Assembly (NCBI RefSeq): GCF_018861065.1
Contig: NZ_JAHKQO010000015.1
Location: forward strand, 62,001 to 126,000
Source of the DNA: Paraglaciecola arctica
GTDB taxonomy: Bacteria; Pseudomonadota; Gammaproteobacteria; Enterobacterales; Alteromonadaceae
Direction: 5' to 3'
Length of the DNA stretch: 64,000 bases
The translations under genes were made by a program, and so were the position numbers. Shown here piece by piece: positions 1-8,569 of the stretch. The notes below the pieces were generated by a model, which was given only the letters and a program-made list of their open reading frames with translations, was not told where the DNA came from and ran no database searches. Position 1 is the first letter of the stretch. Every line of letters starts with the position of its first letter.

Positions 1-1016
1 CCAGTAGTAGTCGTCAACTTAGTGCTAAGTAAACTGGCTGCATTGAACAAACAAACTAACAAAAAGAATAGAGATAAATAGAAAAACACATAAATATCAG
101 AACTGACTACTTTTTTGTGGGCAAGCCATTGCTCAATATCTAATATGATATTTTGAGTGGCCTTAGGGAATCGACCTAATGCCCGCTGTTGAGTAACGTA
201 ATCCTCTAAATAACTTGCAAACTGCGCCTTGTCTTGTTGGTGGGATAATTCTACCCACAAATTAAAATTGACACATTCTGAGTTAAGAAACGCTTGATAA
301 CTATCACCTATATTGGATTGCCAACAATGGCTGTTGCCACCGTGTGGAAGTTCTAAATTGGCTTTTATTTGTAGGGGCACGTATAAATCTTCAGGTGGAT
401 AAAATTTTCCGAGTGACATGTCAAAAAACTTAGGGCTAGGATGCCAATCATTTATTACTCCTATCACTGTGAACAATTGGCCTAACATCGGTAGCGTTTG
501 GCCAACAGAGTTAATCCCTCCAAAAATTCTTTGATTGGTGGATTTACTTAACACTACGACATTTTCGACTTGTCCTCGGGGATAATTTTGCCAAGCCTGC
601 CCAAATAAAAAGGGTACATCAAACATTGGAAAAAACTCGCCGTGGGTGGCTCTAATGATACCGAGAAAGGGAGGAATGTTGTTATCCGCTGGTGTAACCA
701 TACCCCAAGTTATAGTGTTGGCTGCCTGATACTTAGCCTGCTTGGCATGCACTATATTTAAAGCATCAGTCCAACTCACTTCTTCGGGGGGTAAATCTGG
801 CGGAATTGCCGCAGTGTTAAGACTCCAATTGTCTAATTGAATATGATAAACCCTGTCACTTTTATGAGGTAGTGGATCTTTGGACATGAGATAGATCAAC
901 GAATAGGTGATCATAGAAGCCGCAATACCCAGGCCAATGGTAGTGGCAATCAAAACACTCAAGCCTTTGTGACTCGCGATGTTTCTTAGTGAAAGTGTCA
1001 GATAATAATAAAACAT
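1..1016 (-). CDS. MacB/FtsX-type ABC transporter permease, N-terminal part (cut by window edge)
   Basis: The frame is open from ATG at 1016 to the window edge, so about 338 residues of the N-terminal side are visible. An N-terminal membrane segment (about residues 18-40) is followed by a long extracytoplasmic part of MacB_PCD type. A second hydrophobic segment at about residues 295-318, containing VCLFNAASLL, is typical of the helix after that domain. It starts inside the stop codon of the upstream adaptor gene (TAATG, one shared base), so the two are translationally coupled. Permeases of this family export peptides, lipids or drugs, or act in lipoprotein transport; the substrate here cannot be told. 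The ATPase gene is not in the window. Confidence 0.85.
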   Translation of the reverse strand, partial: MFYYYLTLSLRNIASHKGLSVLIATTIGLGIAASMITYSLIYLMSKDPLPHKSDRVYHIQLDNWSLNTAAIPPDLPPEEVSWTDALNIVHAKQAKYQAANTITWGMVTPADNNIPPFLGIIRATHGEFFPMFDVPFLFGQAWQNYPRGQVENVVVLSKSTNQRIFGGINSVGQTLPMLGQLFTVIGVINDWHPSPKFFDMSLGKFYPPEDLYVPLQIKANLELPHGGNSHCWQSNIGDSYQAFLNSECVNFNLWVELSHQQDKAQFASYLEDYVTQQRALGRFPKATQNIILDIEQWLAHKKVVSSDIYVFFYLSLFFLLVCLFNAASLLSTKLTTTT

Positions 1017-2314
1017 TATTGACTGATCAAAACAGTGTTAGCCGCATTAAACTGGTCCGTACCTGAAACAATAATTTTTTGTCCTTGCTGTAACCCATGT
1101 AAAATTTCAACAACTGCCAAACTGCGAGCGCCAGTTTTGATTGGGGTGCGTGTTGCCAGTCCGTCTTGCACTACATAGGCAACACGTCCATTGGAACTTT
1201 GCAAAAATTGGCCTCGCTCTACCATGAGTACATCGTTTTTACTTTCGATTAAAATTCGCGTGGTTAAACGTTGGTTTTGTCGTAATGCTGATGGCGGAAT
1301 AAGTGGCTCACCCATTGCGTTGGTTTTCGCAAAACGTACTCGGCCTTTTACTAAGTTGTTTTCTATTTCAGGAGAAATGTTCACTAAAATAGCTTGATGA
1401 TTGCGGCCATTTAAGTTGACTTCAGCTGGCATTCCTATCGCTAGATCGTCTGCGTAACTCTCTGGAATATCCACATCCAATTCAAATTCAGTTAAATCCA
1501 CGACACTCATAATTGCTTGATTTTTACTGACTTGATTTTTTTGCTCGACCGCTAAATTGCCAACAATGCCATTAACTGGAGAGAGTAGGGTTAGTTCCTT
1601 TTCTTGTCTGCTTAACTCCCTTACCTCTAACGCTTGCCTATCGACTTGAAGCTGCTTGGTTTGTAGTTCGAACTCGAGACTCTCGATATTGAGTTTGGCG
1701 TCATTCACTGAATGTTTATAAACTAACTCGGCATTTTCTAGTTCGTCTTGGGCTTTTTCGAAATCAATCTGACTAATGGAATGACTTTGATACGCTTGGT
1801 CAGCGCGACGTTTCTCGCGAACAGCAGCAGTTAATGCGACTTTGGCTAAGTCAGAAGATTTTTGATTTTCTAATACTTGTTTTTTATTTTGGATCCGTTG
1901 TCTGTCGAGCTGAAATTGTAACTGCTGTAGATTTGACTGTTCTTGTTTGAGCCTATTTGATAACTCTGGACTTTCTATAGTCGCCAACGTTTGGCCTTGC
2001 GTAACAGTATCCCCAGCGTCTACTAAAAATGTAATGGTTCCTTGAGCTGGGCTATACAGCTTTGGGCTTATTGCTGCCACAACTCGGCCCTGTATCGACA
2101 AATCTCGTACAAAATCTCCACGTGTTACTGTGCCAATTCGTATGCGATCAGCTGCGACCGACATCGTAGATGCGGACCAACGAGAAAAGTGTTGGTACAG
2201 CAACACTAAACTGATGACTAATAATAAAAACGCAACCCCAATCACAACATACTTTTTAGACGAAGTTTTACGAGTAATAATAGTGTCTTGAGCACTAGTG
2301 TCGGTGATTTTCAA
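1016..2314 (-). CDS. HlyD/MacA-family periplasmic adaptor (membrane fusion protein)
   Basis: The protein has 432 residues: a short cytoplasmic N-terminus, one membrane anchor (about residues 23-42), a biotinyl-lipoyl-like half motif around residues 85-115 (DAGDTVTQGQTLATIESPEL), a long coiled coil (about 115-240) and the returning lipoyl/beta-barrel part (LLSPVNGIVGNLAV). This is the plan of adaptors that bridge an inner-membrane transporter to an outer-membrane channel. The ATG is preceded by AAGGAA at suitable spacing. It lies directly upstream of, and overlaps by one base, the ABC permease gene, so it probably serves that ABC exporter rather than an RND pump. No outer-membrane channel gene is visible nearby. 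Confidence 0.88.
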   Translation of the reverse strand: MKITDTSAQDTIITRKTSSKKYVVIGVAFLLLVISLVLLYQHFSRWSASTMSVAADRIRIGTVTRGDFVRDLSIQGRVVAAISPKLYSPAQGTITFLVDAGDTVTQGQTLATIESPELSNRLKQEQSNLQQLQFQLDRQRIQNKKQVLENQKSSDLAKVALTAAVREKRRADQAYQSHSISQIDFEKAQDELENAELVYKHSVNDAKLNIESLEFELQTKQLQVDRQALEVRELSRQEKELTLLSPVNGIVGNLAVEQKNQVSKNQAIMSVVDLTEFELDVDIPESYADDLAIGMPAEVNLNGRNHQAILVNISPEIENNLVKGRVRFAKTNAMGEPLIPPSALRQNQRLTTRILIESKNDVLMVERGQFLQSSNGRVAYVVQDGLATRTPIKTGARSLAVVEILHGLQQGQKIIVSGTDQFNAANTVLISQ

Positions 2315-2501
2315 CTAGGTTCCTTGGCGTGATAAAACTAAACAGATAACCCTTATCGTACTGATACACAGGGTAAATTAGTTATACCCATGTGTCTAGG
2401 TCATAAATTATTGCTTTAGAAAACATAACTATTAATGATGCTTGTATATAACAGCGTTAATCGATAACTTTCAGATATTAACAATTTTTTTAACAAAAAT
2501 T

Positions 2502-4667
2502 ATGACGACTGAAAAACAAAAACATTATTCTACTTGTACTCTGTGTGAAGCCATGTGTGGCATAGAAGTGACAACGCAAGGCACCGAAATTCTCTCTATA
2601 GTCGGTGATAAACTCAATCCCTTCAGTGAAGGTCATGTTTGCCCAAAAGCCATGGCGTTAAAAGATTTATATGACGACCCACAACGAATTCGCACTCCTT
2701 TGGAAAAGACCGCGGACGGTTGGCAAGAAGTGTCATGGGAATATGCTTTAGATAAAGTGGCGAATAGCCTGTTTGAAGTGCAACAAAAACACGGGGTAGA
2801 ATCGGTTGCTACCTATCTCGGAAACCCAAATGCCCATAACATGGGAGCCATTTTATTTGGCCCTTATTTTTATCGCGCGTTGAAATCCCACAATCGCTAT
2901 TCAGCTACATCGGTTGACCAATTACCTCACCACATTGTTAGTCGTCAACTTTTTGGACATCAATCCCAAATCCCTATTCCCGATATTGACCATACTCAAC
3001 ACTTTATGATCATTGGTGGTAACCCTCTAGCTTCAAACGGCAGCATAATGACTGTGCCACATATTAAACGCCGCCTAAAAGCGATTCAGAATCGAGGTGG
3101 AAAAGTAGTAGTAATTGATCCGAAAAAGTCTGAAACAGCGGATATTAGTAGCGAACATCACTTTATTAGGCCAGGCACAGACGCGTTACTATTATTAGCG
3201 ATGATCCACACCTTATTCGACAAAAAACTGATCGCTGCCAAAGAGCTGCTTGGGTTTGCACCTGATCTATTATCGGTTGAACAGTATGTGTCCGAGTATT
3301 CAGCTAAACGTGTTGCTCCGTTAACGGGCATAGGTGAAACCGAAATTATTGCATTAGTTGAATCTTTCTGCGCTGCGGGCCCCGCAGTTTGTTATGGGCG
3401 AATGGGGGCGAGTGTGCAGGCTTTTGGAACACTGACTCAATACTTGATCATGCTATTTAATATGCTCAGTGGAAATCTAGACAGGCAAGGCGGCATGATG
3501 TTTACACAACCTGCTGCCGATTTATTACCTCATTCAGGCCGGGGTTCTATTGCTAATTTTCATACTCGTGTACGTAATTTGCCCGCTTTTGCTGGTGAAT
3601 TTCCGGTATCGGCTTTGGCTGAAGAAATACTGACCGAAGGAGATGGGCAAGTCAAAGCTATGGTAATAGGGGCGGGTAATCCTATCTTAACTACCCCAAA
3701 TGGACCGCAATTAGATAAAGCCTTTGAAAAATTAGATTTTGTTGTTGCTGTTGATTTTTATATTACTGAAACTTCGCGACATGCCAATATTATTTTACCG
3801 CCTGTTACTGCCTTAGAGCGGGATCACTATGATATTGTTTTCCATAATTTTGCGGTAAGAAACAGTTCCAAGTTTTCACCAGCTATTTTCCCCATTTCTG
3901 ACACAACTAAAACGGATTGGCAAATATATCTTGGTTTGGCAGAACGTCTAGATCGATTAAACGGCTTGCCCACCGACAGGTATGGCACGCTTTGGGACAA
4001 AGAACCTAAAGGGGTAGTGGATGATTTATTAAAAAGTGGTCGCTACCGCTATGAAGGTGAACCATTGAGTATTGATGTATTGTTGAAAAAACCACATGGC
4101 ATTGATCTTGGTCCGCTGCAGCCCGATTTACCGGAAGCGATTTACCATAACGATAAAAAAATACACTTAAGTTTTGATTACTTTATGACTGACTTAAACC
4201 GTCTTGAAAAGCATTTCTTTAGTGCGAAGTTAGATACAAAAAACTCATCAAATCTGTCAGAAGGTGATTCACTGCAATTGATTGGACGAAGGCATCTTAA
4301 AACCAATAACTCTTGGTTGCACAATAGTCATAGAATGGTCAAAGGTACTAATAATGGCTTATCCAGATGTACGGCACAAATCCACCCTGTTGACGCCGCA
4401 AAGCACAATATTGAAAATCAACAACTTATCATAGTCACCTCTAGGGTAGGTCAAGTGTCATTACCAGCAGAGATTACAGATAAGATCATGCCCGGAGTTA
4501 TTTCGATTCCTCATGGATGGGGGCACAATAAAAAGGGTAGTCAATGGAAAACCGCCGAACAACATGCAGGAGTCAGTGTGAATGATCTAACTGATGAAAT
4601 GGTTTTAGATGAATTGTCTGGTAATGCGGTATTAAATGGTGTACCAGTGACTATTGGGGCTGCCTAG
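2502..4667 (+). CDS. Molybdopterin-dependent oxidoreductase (DMSO reductase superfamily), substrate unknown
   Basis: About 721 residues. An N-terminal [4Fe-4S] site is formed by Cys12, Cys15, Cys19 and Cys47 (CTLCEAMC, then HVCPKA). The large molybdopterin domain follows, and a C-terminal dinucleotide-binding domain begins near residue 610 (LIGRRHLKTNN, HGWGH). I start at ATG 2502, just before the Fe-S motif; a longer frame from TTG 2442 adds a 20-residue tail without family resemblance. The usual metal-ligand position (around SATSVDQLPHHI) shows no Cys, so it is not an obvious formate dehydrogenase or periplasmic nitrate reductase. No twin-arginine signal is seen, implying a cytoplasmic enzyme. 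No electron-transfer subunit or cofactor gene adjoins it. Confidence 0.85.
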   Translation: MTTEKQKHYSTCTLCEAMCGIEVTTQGTEILSIVGDKLNPFSEGHVCPKAMALKDLYDDPQRIRTPLEKTADGWQEVSWEYALDKVANSLFEVQQKHGVESVATYLGNPNAHNMGAILFGPYFYRALKSHNRYSATSVDQLPHHIVSRQLFGHQSQIPIPDIDHTQHFMIIGGNPLASNGSIMTVPHIKRRLKAIQNRGGKVVVIDPKKSETADISSEHHFIRPGTDALLLLAMIHTLFDKKLIAAKELLGFAPDLLSVEQYVSEYSAKRVAPLTGIGETEIIALVESFCAAGPAVCYGRMGASVQAFGTLTQYLIMLFNMLSGNLDRQGGMMFTQPAADLLPHSGRGSIANFHTRVRNLPAFAGEFPVSALAEEILTEGDGQVKAMVIGAGNPILTTPNGPQLDKAFEKLDFVVAVDFYITETSRHANIILPPVTALERDHYDIVFHNFAVRNSSKFSPAIFPISDTTKTDWQIYLGLAERLDRLNGLPTDRYGTLWDKEPKGVVDDLLKSGRYRYEGEPLSIDVLLKKPHGIDLGPLQPDLPEAIYHNDKKIHLSFDYFMTDLNRLEKHFFSAKLDTKNSSNLSEGDSLQLIGRRHLKTNNSWLHNSHRMVKGTNNGLSRCTAQIHPVDAAKHNIENQQLIIVTSRVGQVSLPAEITDKIMPGVISIPHGWGHNKKGSQWKTAEQHAGVSVNDLTDEMVLDELSGNAVLNGVPVTIGAA

Positions 4668-4762
4668 GTCGATTGGTTGGTGTAAACTAGGCGTGGTAAA
4701 GCAACCTTGGGTAATCTTAACCGAGGTTGCTGTAGTTCTCCTATTAAAATTCTGGAATATCC

Positions 4763-5500
4763 ATGCAAAGTTTTACCTGTCAAAATTGTGGAGCCACTGT
4801 TGAGGCTAAGTTTTGTGGTCAATGTGGCCAAAAAAAACAAGAACGAATAACACTCGGCCAAGTTGGTGATGATGTTTATAGCGGTCTAATTGATTTTGAA
4901 TCCCCTTTTTTAAAGACGCTTTATTTTCTAACCGTTAATCCGAGTAAAGTGTACGTAGAGTATTTGGACGGGGCACGTAAACGTTATTTTTCACCGGTAC
5001 GTTATAGTATTTGGATCATGACTTTGATGATTGCGATTGCTGCAATGACTGACACGGTTATTGTTGACTTAAGTCAACTTGAAAGCAATGCTCCTGAACT
5101 TGAAACCCAATTAGCGAGGTTTCAAGCAATCATTAACTCTTTGTTGATCCCACTTTATTTTGCGTCTGCATGTTTGACTGCAGGATTTCTTCGGTTTGTT
5201 TTTAGAAACGAAAAATACACCTTTGCCGAACTCTTTTACCCAGCGTTACTTAACATCAGCCATTTTTGTTTAGTGTATTGCATCGCTATACTACTTGGAG
5301 TATTCCAAAACGCTTGGAGTCAATTGCTTTTAACGGTTTTGAGTGTTGTCTATATGTGCTGGGGACTGACAGGAATATTTCGTCCAGTATCGGGTAAAAA
5401 ATATCTCAAAAGTTTTATTGCCATAGTTCTTGGATTAGCTGTCTATATGCTTGCTTTCGCATTCTTAAGTTTTTCAATAGGTTACTTCTCGTTATTATAA
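4763..5500 (+). CDS. DUF3667 family membrane protein with N-terminal zinc ribbon
   Basis: 245 residues. The N-terminus holds a four-cysteine zinc ribbon (CQNCGATVEAKFCGQCGQKK). It is followed by an amphipathic segment ending in the family-like YFSPVRYSIW stretch, and then four or five hydrophobic helices (about residues 90-105, 125-145, 160-215 and 220-243). This matches DUF3667 proteins, whose function is unknown. The gene stands alone between the molybdoenzyme and the convergent HMG-CoA reductase. The hairpin at 5486-5512 overlaps its stop codon. Confidence 0.75.
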   Translation: MQSFTCQNCGATVEAKFCGQCGQKKQERITLGQVGDDVYSGLIDFESPFLKTLYFLTVNPSKVYVEYLDGARKRYFSPVRYSIWIMTLMIAIAAMTDTVIVDLSQLESNAPELETQLARFQAIINSLLIPLYFASACLTAGFLRFVFRNEKYTFAELFYPALLNISHFCLVYCIAILLGVFQNAWSQLLLTVLSVVYMCWGLTGIFRPVSGKKYLKSFIAIVLGLAVYMLAFAFLSFSIGYFSLL

Positions 5501-5512
5501 AAATAGCGAGAA
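5486..5512. repeat. Inverted repeat at the end of the DUF3667 gene
   Basis: TTCTCGTTATT (5486-5496) pairs with AATAGCGAGAA (5502-5512), 11 base pairs with one G-T pair and a five-base loop. It spans the stop codon and lies between two converging genes. No T-run follows on either strand, so it may be an mRNA 3'-end stabiliser rather than a classical terminator. Confidence 0.5.
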
Positions 5513-5544
5513 ACAACCTACATAAATTAGACAATTTAAGGTGT

Positions 5545-6717
5545 TTATCTATTTCTGCCCATCTGGTCATGACTGCTGACCCAATGCCCGGCTATTACCG
5601 CACAACCTAATGATATGTCACCGGCGAGCACCGTAGCCGCAACAATTTCAGCAAACTTTTCAGCTTTACCTTTCCCCACGCAACCGAGCATTTGCAAACA
5701 TTCTTTTTGTGTGGGTAACCCAGTGCCTCCGCCGAACGTGGCCACTATTAGTGAAGGTAAAGTTACCGACATGTAAAGATCGCCATTATCTAATAATTCA
5801 TGGGACAACATGCCTGCATGCGATTCCACCACATTAGCTTCATCTTGACCTGTGGCAATATACAGAGCTGCTATACCATTTGCTGAGTGCGGTCCGTTAT
5901 AAGCAGCACCTGCCATTTGTGCGCCAGTGTTGGCCAAAACTGATGCGCCAGCTAACATTTTGGTATCCACTTTCATGACACGAGCTAATACTTCTTTCTT
6001 GAGTACTATTTCAGCGATGACTCTTTTTCCTCTTGAATGCAACATATTCAAGTGAGAGTGTTTTTTGTCAGTATCCATATTGCCAGATAACATATACATA
6101 CAAGGAATGGGGGAATTGGCTTTGATCCATTCACAGGCAATCAAGGTTGCCTTGCCTACCATATTTTGCCCCGCGGCATCACCTGTGGTGTAGTTAAAAC
6201 GTAGGTATTTAGTTTTAGAAACCGACCATTGCTGAATGTGTTCAAGTTTACCTATGCTTGTAGTGGTTTCAGCAGCCGCTTTGATCTTTTCAAAGTTCTC
6301 ATCAACCCAATGCCCAAAATCTCTTGCTTCTCGGGCGTTGTTAAAAATGAAAGCGGGGGCACGTTGCATAAACCCCTCAACAACTGTGGTGGTTACACCT
6401 CCACATTCATTAATAACTCGCATTCCTCGGCTATAGCTGGCAACCAAGGTGCCTTCGGTTGTCGCAAGTGGAACGTAGAATTCGCCCTTAGCATGTTCGC
6501 CATTGACTAAAACTGGCCCTGCTACACCGACCGGCATTTGCACTATTCCAATAAAGTTTTCGACATTCCCGGGTAACACTGCAGGATCGATACTAAATTG
6601 ACCGGTGTGGGTGAGTTCAGCTCCGGTTTTTTGTTTGATAAATTTTCTGCGAACTTCGGCCATTTCCCTAGAATGGTCGTTCTCTGAATTACGGGGGATG
6701 CGATTATCATCACTCAT
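5545..6717 (-). CDS. Hydroxymethylglutaryl-CoA reductase, class I type
   Basis: 390 residues. The enzyme makes mevalonate from HMG-CoA with NAD(P)H. The catalytic set of the family is visible: Glu88 in ATTEGT, Lys218/Lys219 in SGNMDTDKK, Asp292 in GQDEANVVES and His383 in SSHDQMGRN near the C-terminus. The late His and the TDKK context fit class I (eukaryote/archaea-like) rather than the class II enzyme of Pseudomonas mevalonii. There is no membrane anchor. ATG is preceded by AGAAGGA. No other mevalonate-pathway gene is in the window, although gammaproteobacteria normally use the MEP route. Archaeal-type HMG-CoA reductase genes are known in Vibrio, so transfer is plausible here. Confidence 0.93.
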   Translation of the reverse strand: MSDDNRIPRNSENDHSREMAEVRRKFIKQKTGAELTHTGQFSIDPAVLPGNVENFIGIVQMPVGVAGPVLVNGEHAKGEFYVPLATTEGTLVASYSRGMRVINECGGVTTTVVEGFMQRAPAFIFNNAREARDFGHWVDENFEKIKAAAETTTSIGKLEHIQQWSVSKTKYLRFNYTTGDAAGQNMVGKATLIACEWIKANSPIPCMYMLSGNMDTDKKHSHLNMLHSRGKRVIAEIVLKKEVLARVMKVDTKMLAGASVLANTGAQMAGAAYNGPHSANGIAALYIATGQDEANVVESHAGMLSHELLDNGDLYMSVTLPSLIVATFGGGTGLPTQKECLQMLGCVGKGKAEKFAEIVAATVLAGDISLGCAVIAGHWVSSHDQMGRNR

Positions 6718-6875
6718 TAGATATTCCTTCTATTACTTCATGTGACTTAAATACAAATAACAACGGCTTTTAATTGATTTTTATAGTCACATGGTTAGCG
6801 ATAGATAACAAAGGAAATGTTAATTAAAAGTTAAATGCATTAACATTTATGTAGTGCTTGTAATATTAGGTACCG

Positions 6876-7376
6876 TTATTTGGCCTTGGTGCGATTATTG
6901 GTATCTCGGCTTTTAAGTATGACCTCATCATCTGTTGGCATTTGTGTGGTTTTAGACAAGCGATCGTATAACAGAACATTAACGGTTGCGGCCAAATTCA
7001 TACATCCTAGGGTAGGTATGTAAACTACATGGTCACATTTATCGACCACATCTTGTTCTATAGAACCGTCCTCTGGTCCAAAGATATACAGTGCGTTGTT
7101 AGGATGTACAAAATTGGGAAGAGGTGTTGCCCCTTCAACTAACTCTACTGCAACTTTTTTAAGGGTAACGTCAGTGTCGTCATTGATTATTTCATCAACA
7201 TGTTTAACTTCAATAACCGACTGAACGTTTTTGGTATCAGTTTGAAACGCTTTTGCACGTGCATAACGTTCTCCCGTATATCGAATGCTCTGTGCCTGGT
7301 AACATCCGGCAGCACGCAAGATGCTGCCCATGTTCTGAGGGCTTTTGGGGTTAATAATAGCTAAATGCGCAGGCAC
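6876..7376 (-). CDS. SpoU/TrmH-family RNA methyltransferase
   Basis: 166 residues, the size of a stand-alone SPOUT domain. Typical motifs are NPKSPQNMGSILRAAGCY at the N-terminus, FGPEDGSI (motif 2, near residue 97) and IPTLGCMNLAATVNVLLYDR (motif 3, the knotted SAM site). It probably 2'-O-methylates a nucleotide in tRNA or rRNA; the target is not clear from sequence. The GTG start at 7376 lies one base after the stop of the aldo/keto reductase gene, so the two are cotranscribed and probably translationally coupled. Confidence 0.88.
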   Translation of the reverse strand: MPAHLAIINPKSPQNMGSILRAAGCYQAQSIRYTGERYARAKAFQTDTKNVQSVIEVKHVDEIINDDTDVTLKKVAVELVEGATPLPNFVHPNNALYIFGPEDGSIEQDVVDKCDHVVYIPTLGCMNLAATVNVLLYDRLSKTTQMPTDDEVILKSRDTNNRTKAK

Positions 7377-7377
7377 T

Positions 7378-8400
7378 TTATTTTCCTAAAATAGTGTCAA
7401 TATTACTGAGCTCTTGTTGGGTAAACTCTAAATTATTGAGTGCCGCCACACAGTCTTCAATTTGACTGACTTTACTGGCACCAATAATAGCACTTGTCAC
7501 TGCTTGATTGTTAAGCACCCATGCTACAGCCATCTGTGCCAATGTTTGCCCTCTTTGTACCGCTAAGTCATTAAGCTGCGCAACTTTCGCTACTTTTTCT
7601 TGGCTAATATTGTTTTCATTCAGATAGATCTGTTCACTGCGAGAAGCCCTTGAGCCCTGAGGTACACCCTTGAGGTATTTATTGGTTAAAAAACCTTGTG
7701 CCAGTGGAGAGAACACAATGGAGCCGACCCCTTCTTCTAATAACACCTCTGTCAATCCGTCTTCTATCCATCTATCGAACATATTATAACTAGGTTGGTG
7801 GATTAATAGCGGTGTACCTAAATCCTTTAAAATACTAATGGCCTGCTTAGTGTGCACAGGTGAATAACTCGAAATACCTGCATATAAAGCGCGACCAGAG
7901 CGCACAATATAGTCTAAGGCTTGCATGGTTTCTTCAAGAGGCGTATCAGGATCGTGGCAATGTGAATAGAACACGTCAAAATAGTCTAGTCCGGTGCGCT
8001 TTAAACTTTGATCACAACTCGCAACCAAATATTTCCTAGAACCCCCTATACCGTATGGCCCTGCCCACATGTCATACCCAGCTTTGCTGGAAATTAACAT
8101 TTCATCTCGATAGGGCTTAAAACTCTTTGTCATAACTTGACCAAAAGTAGACTCGGCAGAACCAAATGGTGGCCCATAATTGTTGGCTAAGTCAAAGTGA
8201 TTAATACCGAGGTCAAACGCGCGATGTAGCATGTTTTGAGCATTGCTATACGAATCGACAGCACCGAAATTTTGCCACAGTCCTAGTGATAGAGCCGGTA
8301 ATTTCAGGCCACTTTTACCGCATCGACGATACGACATACTTTCGTACCTGTCAGATGCCGCTAAATATTGTGGATTTGGGTCGTTTGTTATCATTGCCAT
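7378..8400 (-). CDS. gpr: Aldo/keto reductase, L-glyceraldehyde 3-phosphate reductase type (YghZ)
   Basis: About 340 residues, closely resembling E. coli YghZ/Gpr. The N-terminus SYRRCGKSGLKLPALSLGLW, then LANNYGPPFGSAE (Asp/Tyr of the catalytic tetrad), SSKAGYDMW (Lys) and FYSHCHD (His) are all present, as is the IIGASK cofactor loop near the C-terminus. Family members reduce L-glyceraldehyde 3-phosphate and other aldehydes with NADPH. I prefer ATG 8400 (or 8394); the frame extends to TTG 8454, but the extra residues have no counterpart in YghZ. None of these starts has a strong ribosome-binding site. It is the first gene of a pair with the RNA methyltransferase. Confidence 0.87.
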   Translation of the reverse strand: MAMITNDPNPQYLAASDRYESMSYRRCGKSGLKLPALSLGLWQNFGAVDSYSNAQNMLHRAFDLGINHFDLANNYGPPFGSAESTFGQVMTKSFKPYRDEMLISSKAGYDMWAGPYGIGGSRKYLVASCDQSLKRTGLDYFDVFYSHCHDPDTPLEETMQALDYIVRSGRALYAGISSYSPVHTKQAISILKDLGTPLLIHQPSYNMFDRWIEDGLTEVLLEEGVGSIVFSPLAQGFLTNKYLKGVPQGSRASRSEQIYLNENNISQEKVAKVAQLNDLAVQRGQTLAQMAVAWVLNNQAVTSAIIGASKVSQIEDCVAALNNLEFTQQELSNIDTILGK

Positions 8401-8569
8401 TTTCGCCGAACAAAAAATTTGCGATAGCCTAAACCAAAGCCCAAAAATTCTCAATTAACGCCGTTAGTATTTTGATAAATGGTTCGTTGCAAACGACAAC
8501 CGATACAAGAAACAAGTGGCGAAGTGCCGCACTCGTTTCTATTCAAAATGACGAATACAAGCCATTTAA

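Noticed and set aside
2442-2501. Upstream TTG start for the molybdoenzyme
   Set aside because: The added residues resemble no family N-terminus; ATG 2502 sits directly before the Fe-S motif.
4701-4730. Hairpin GCAACCT/AGGTTGC after the molybdoenzyme gene as terminator
   Set aside because: The stem is only seven pairs with a long loop and no T-run follows.
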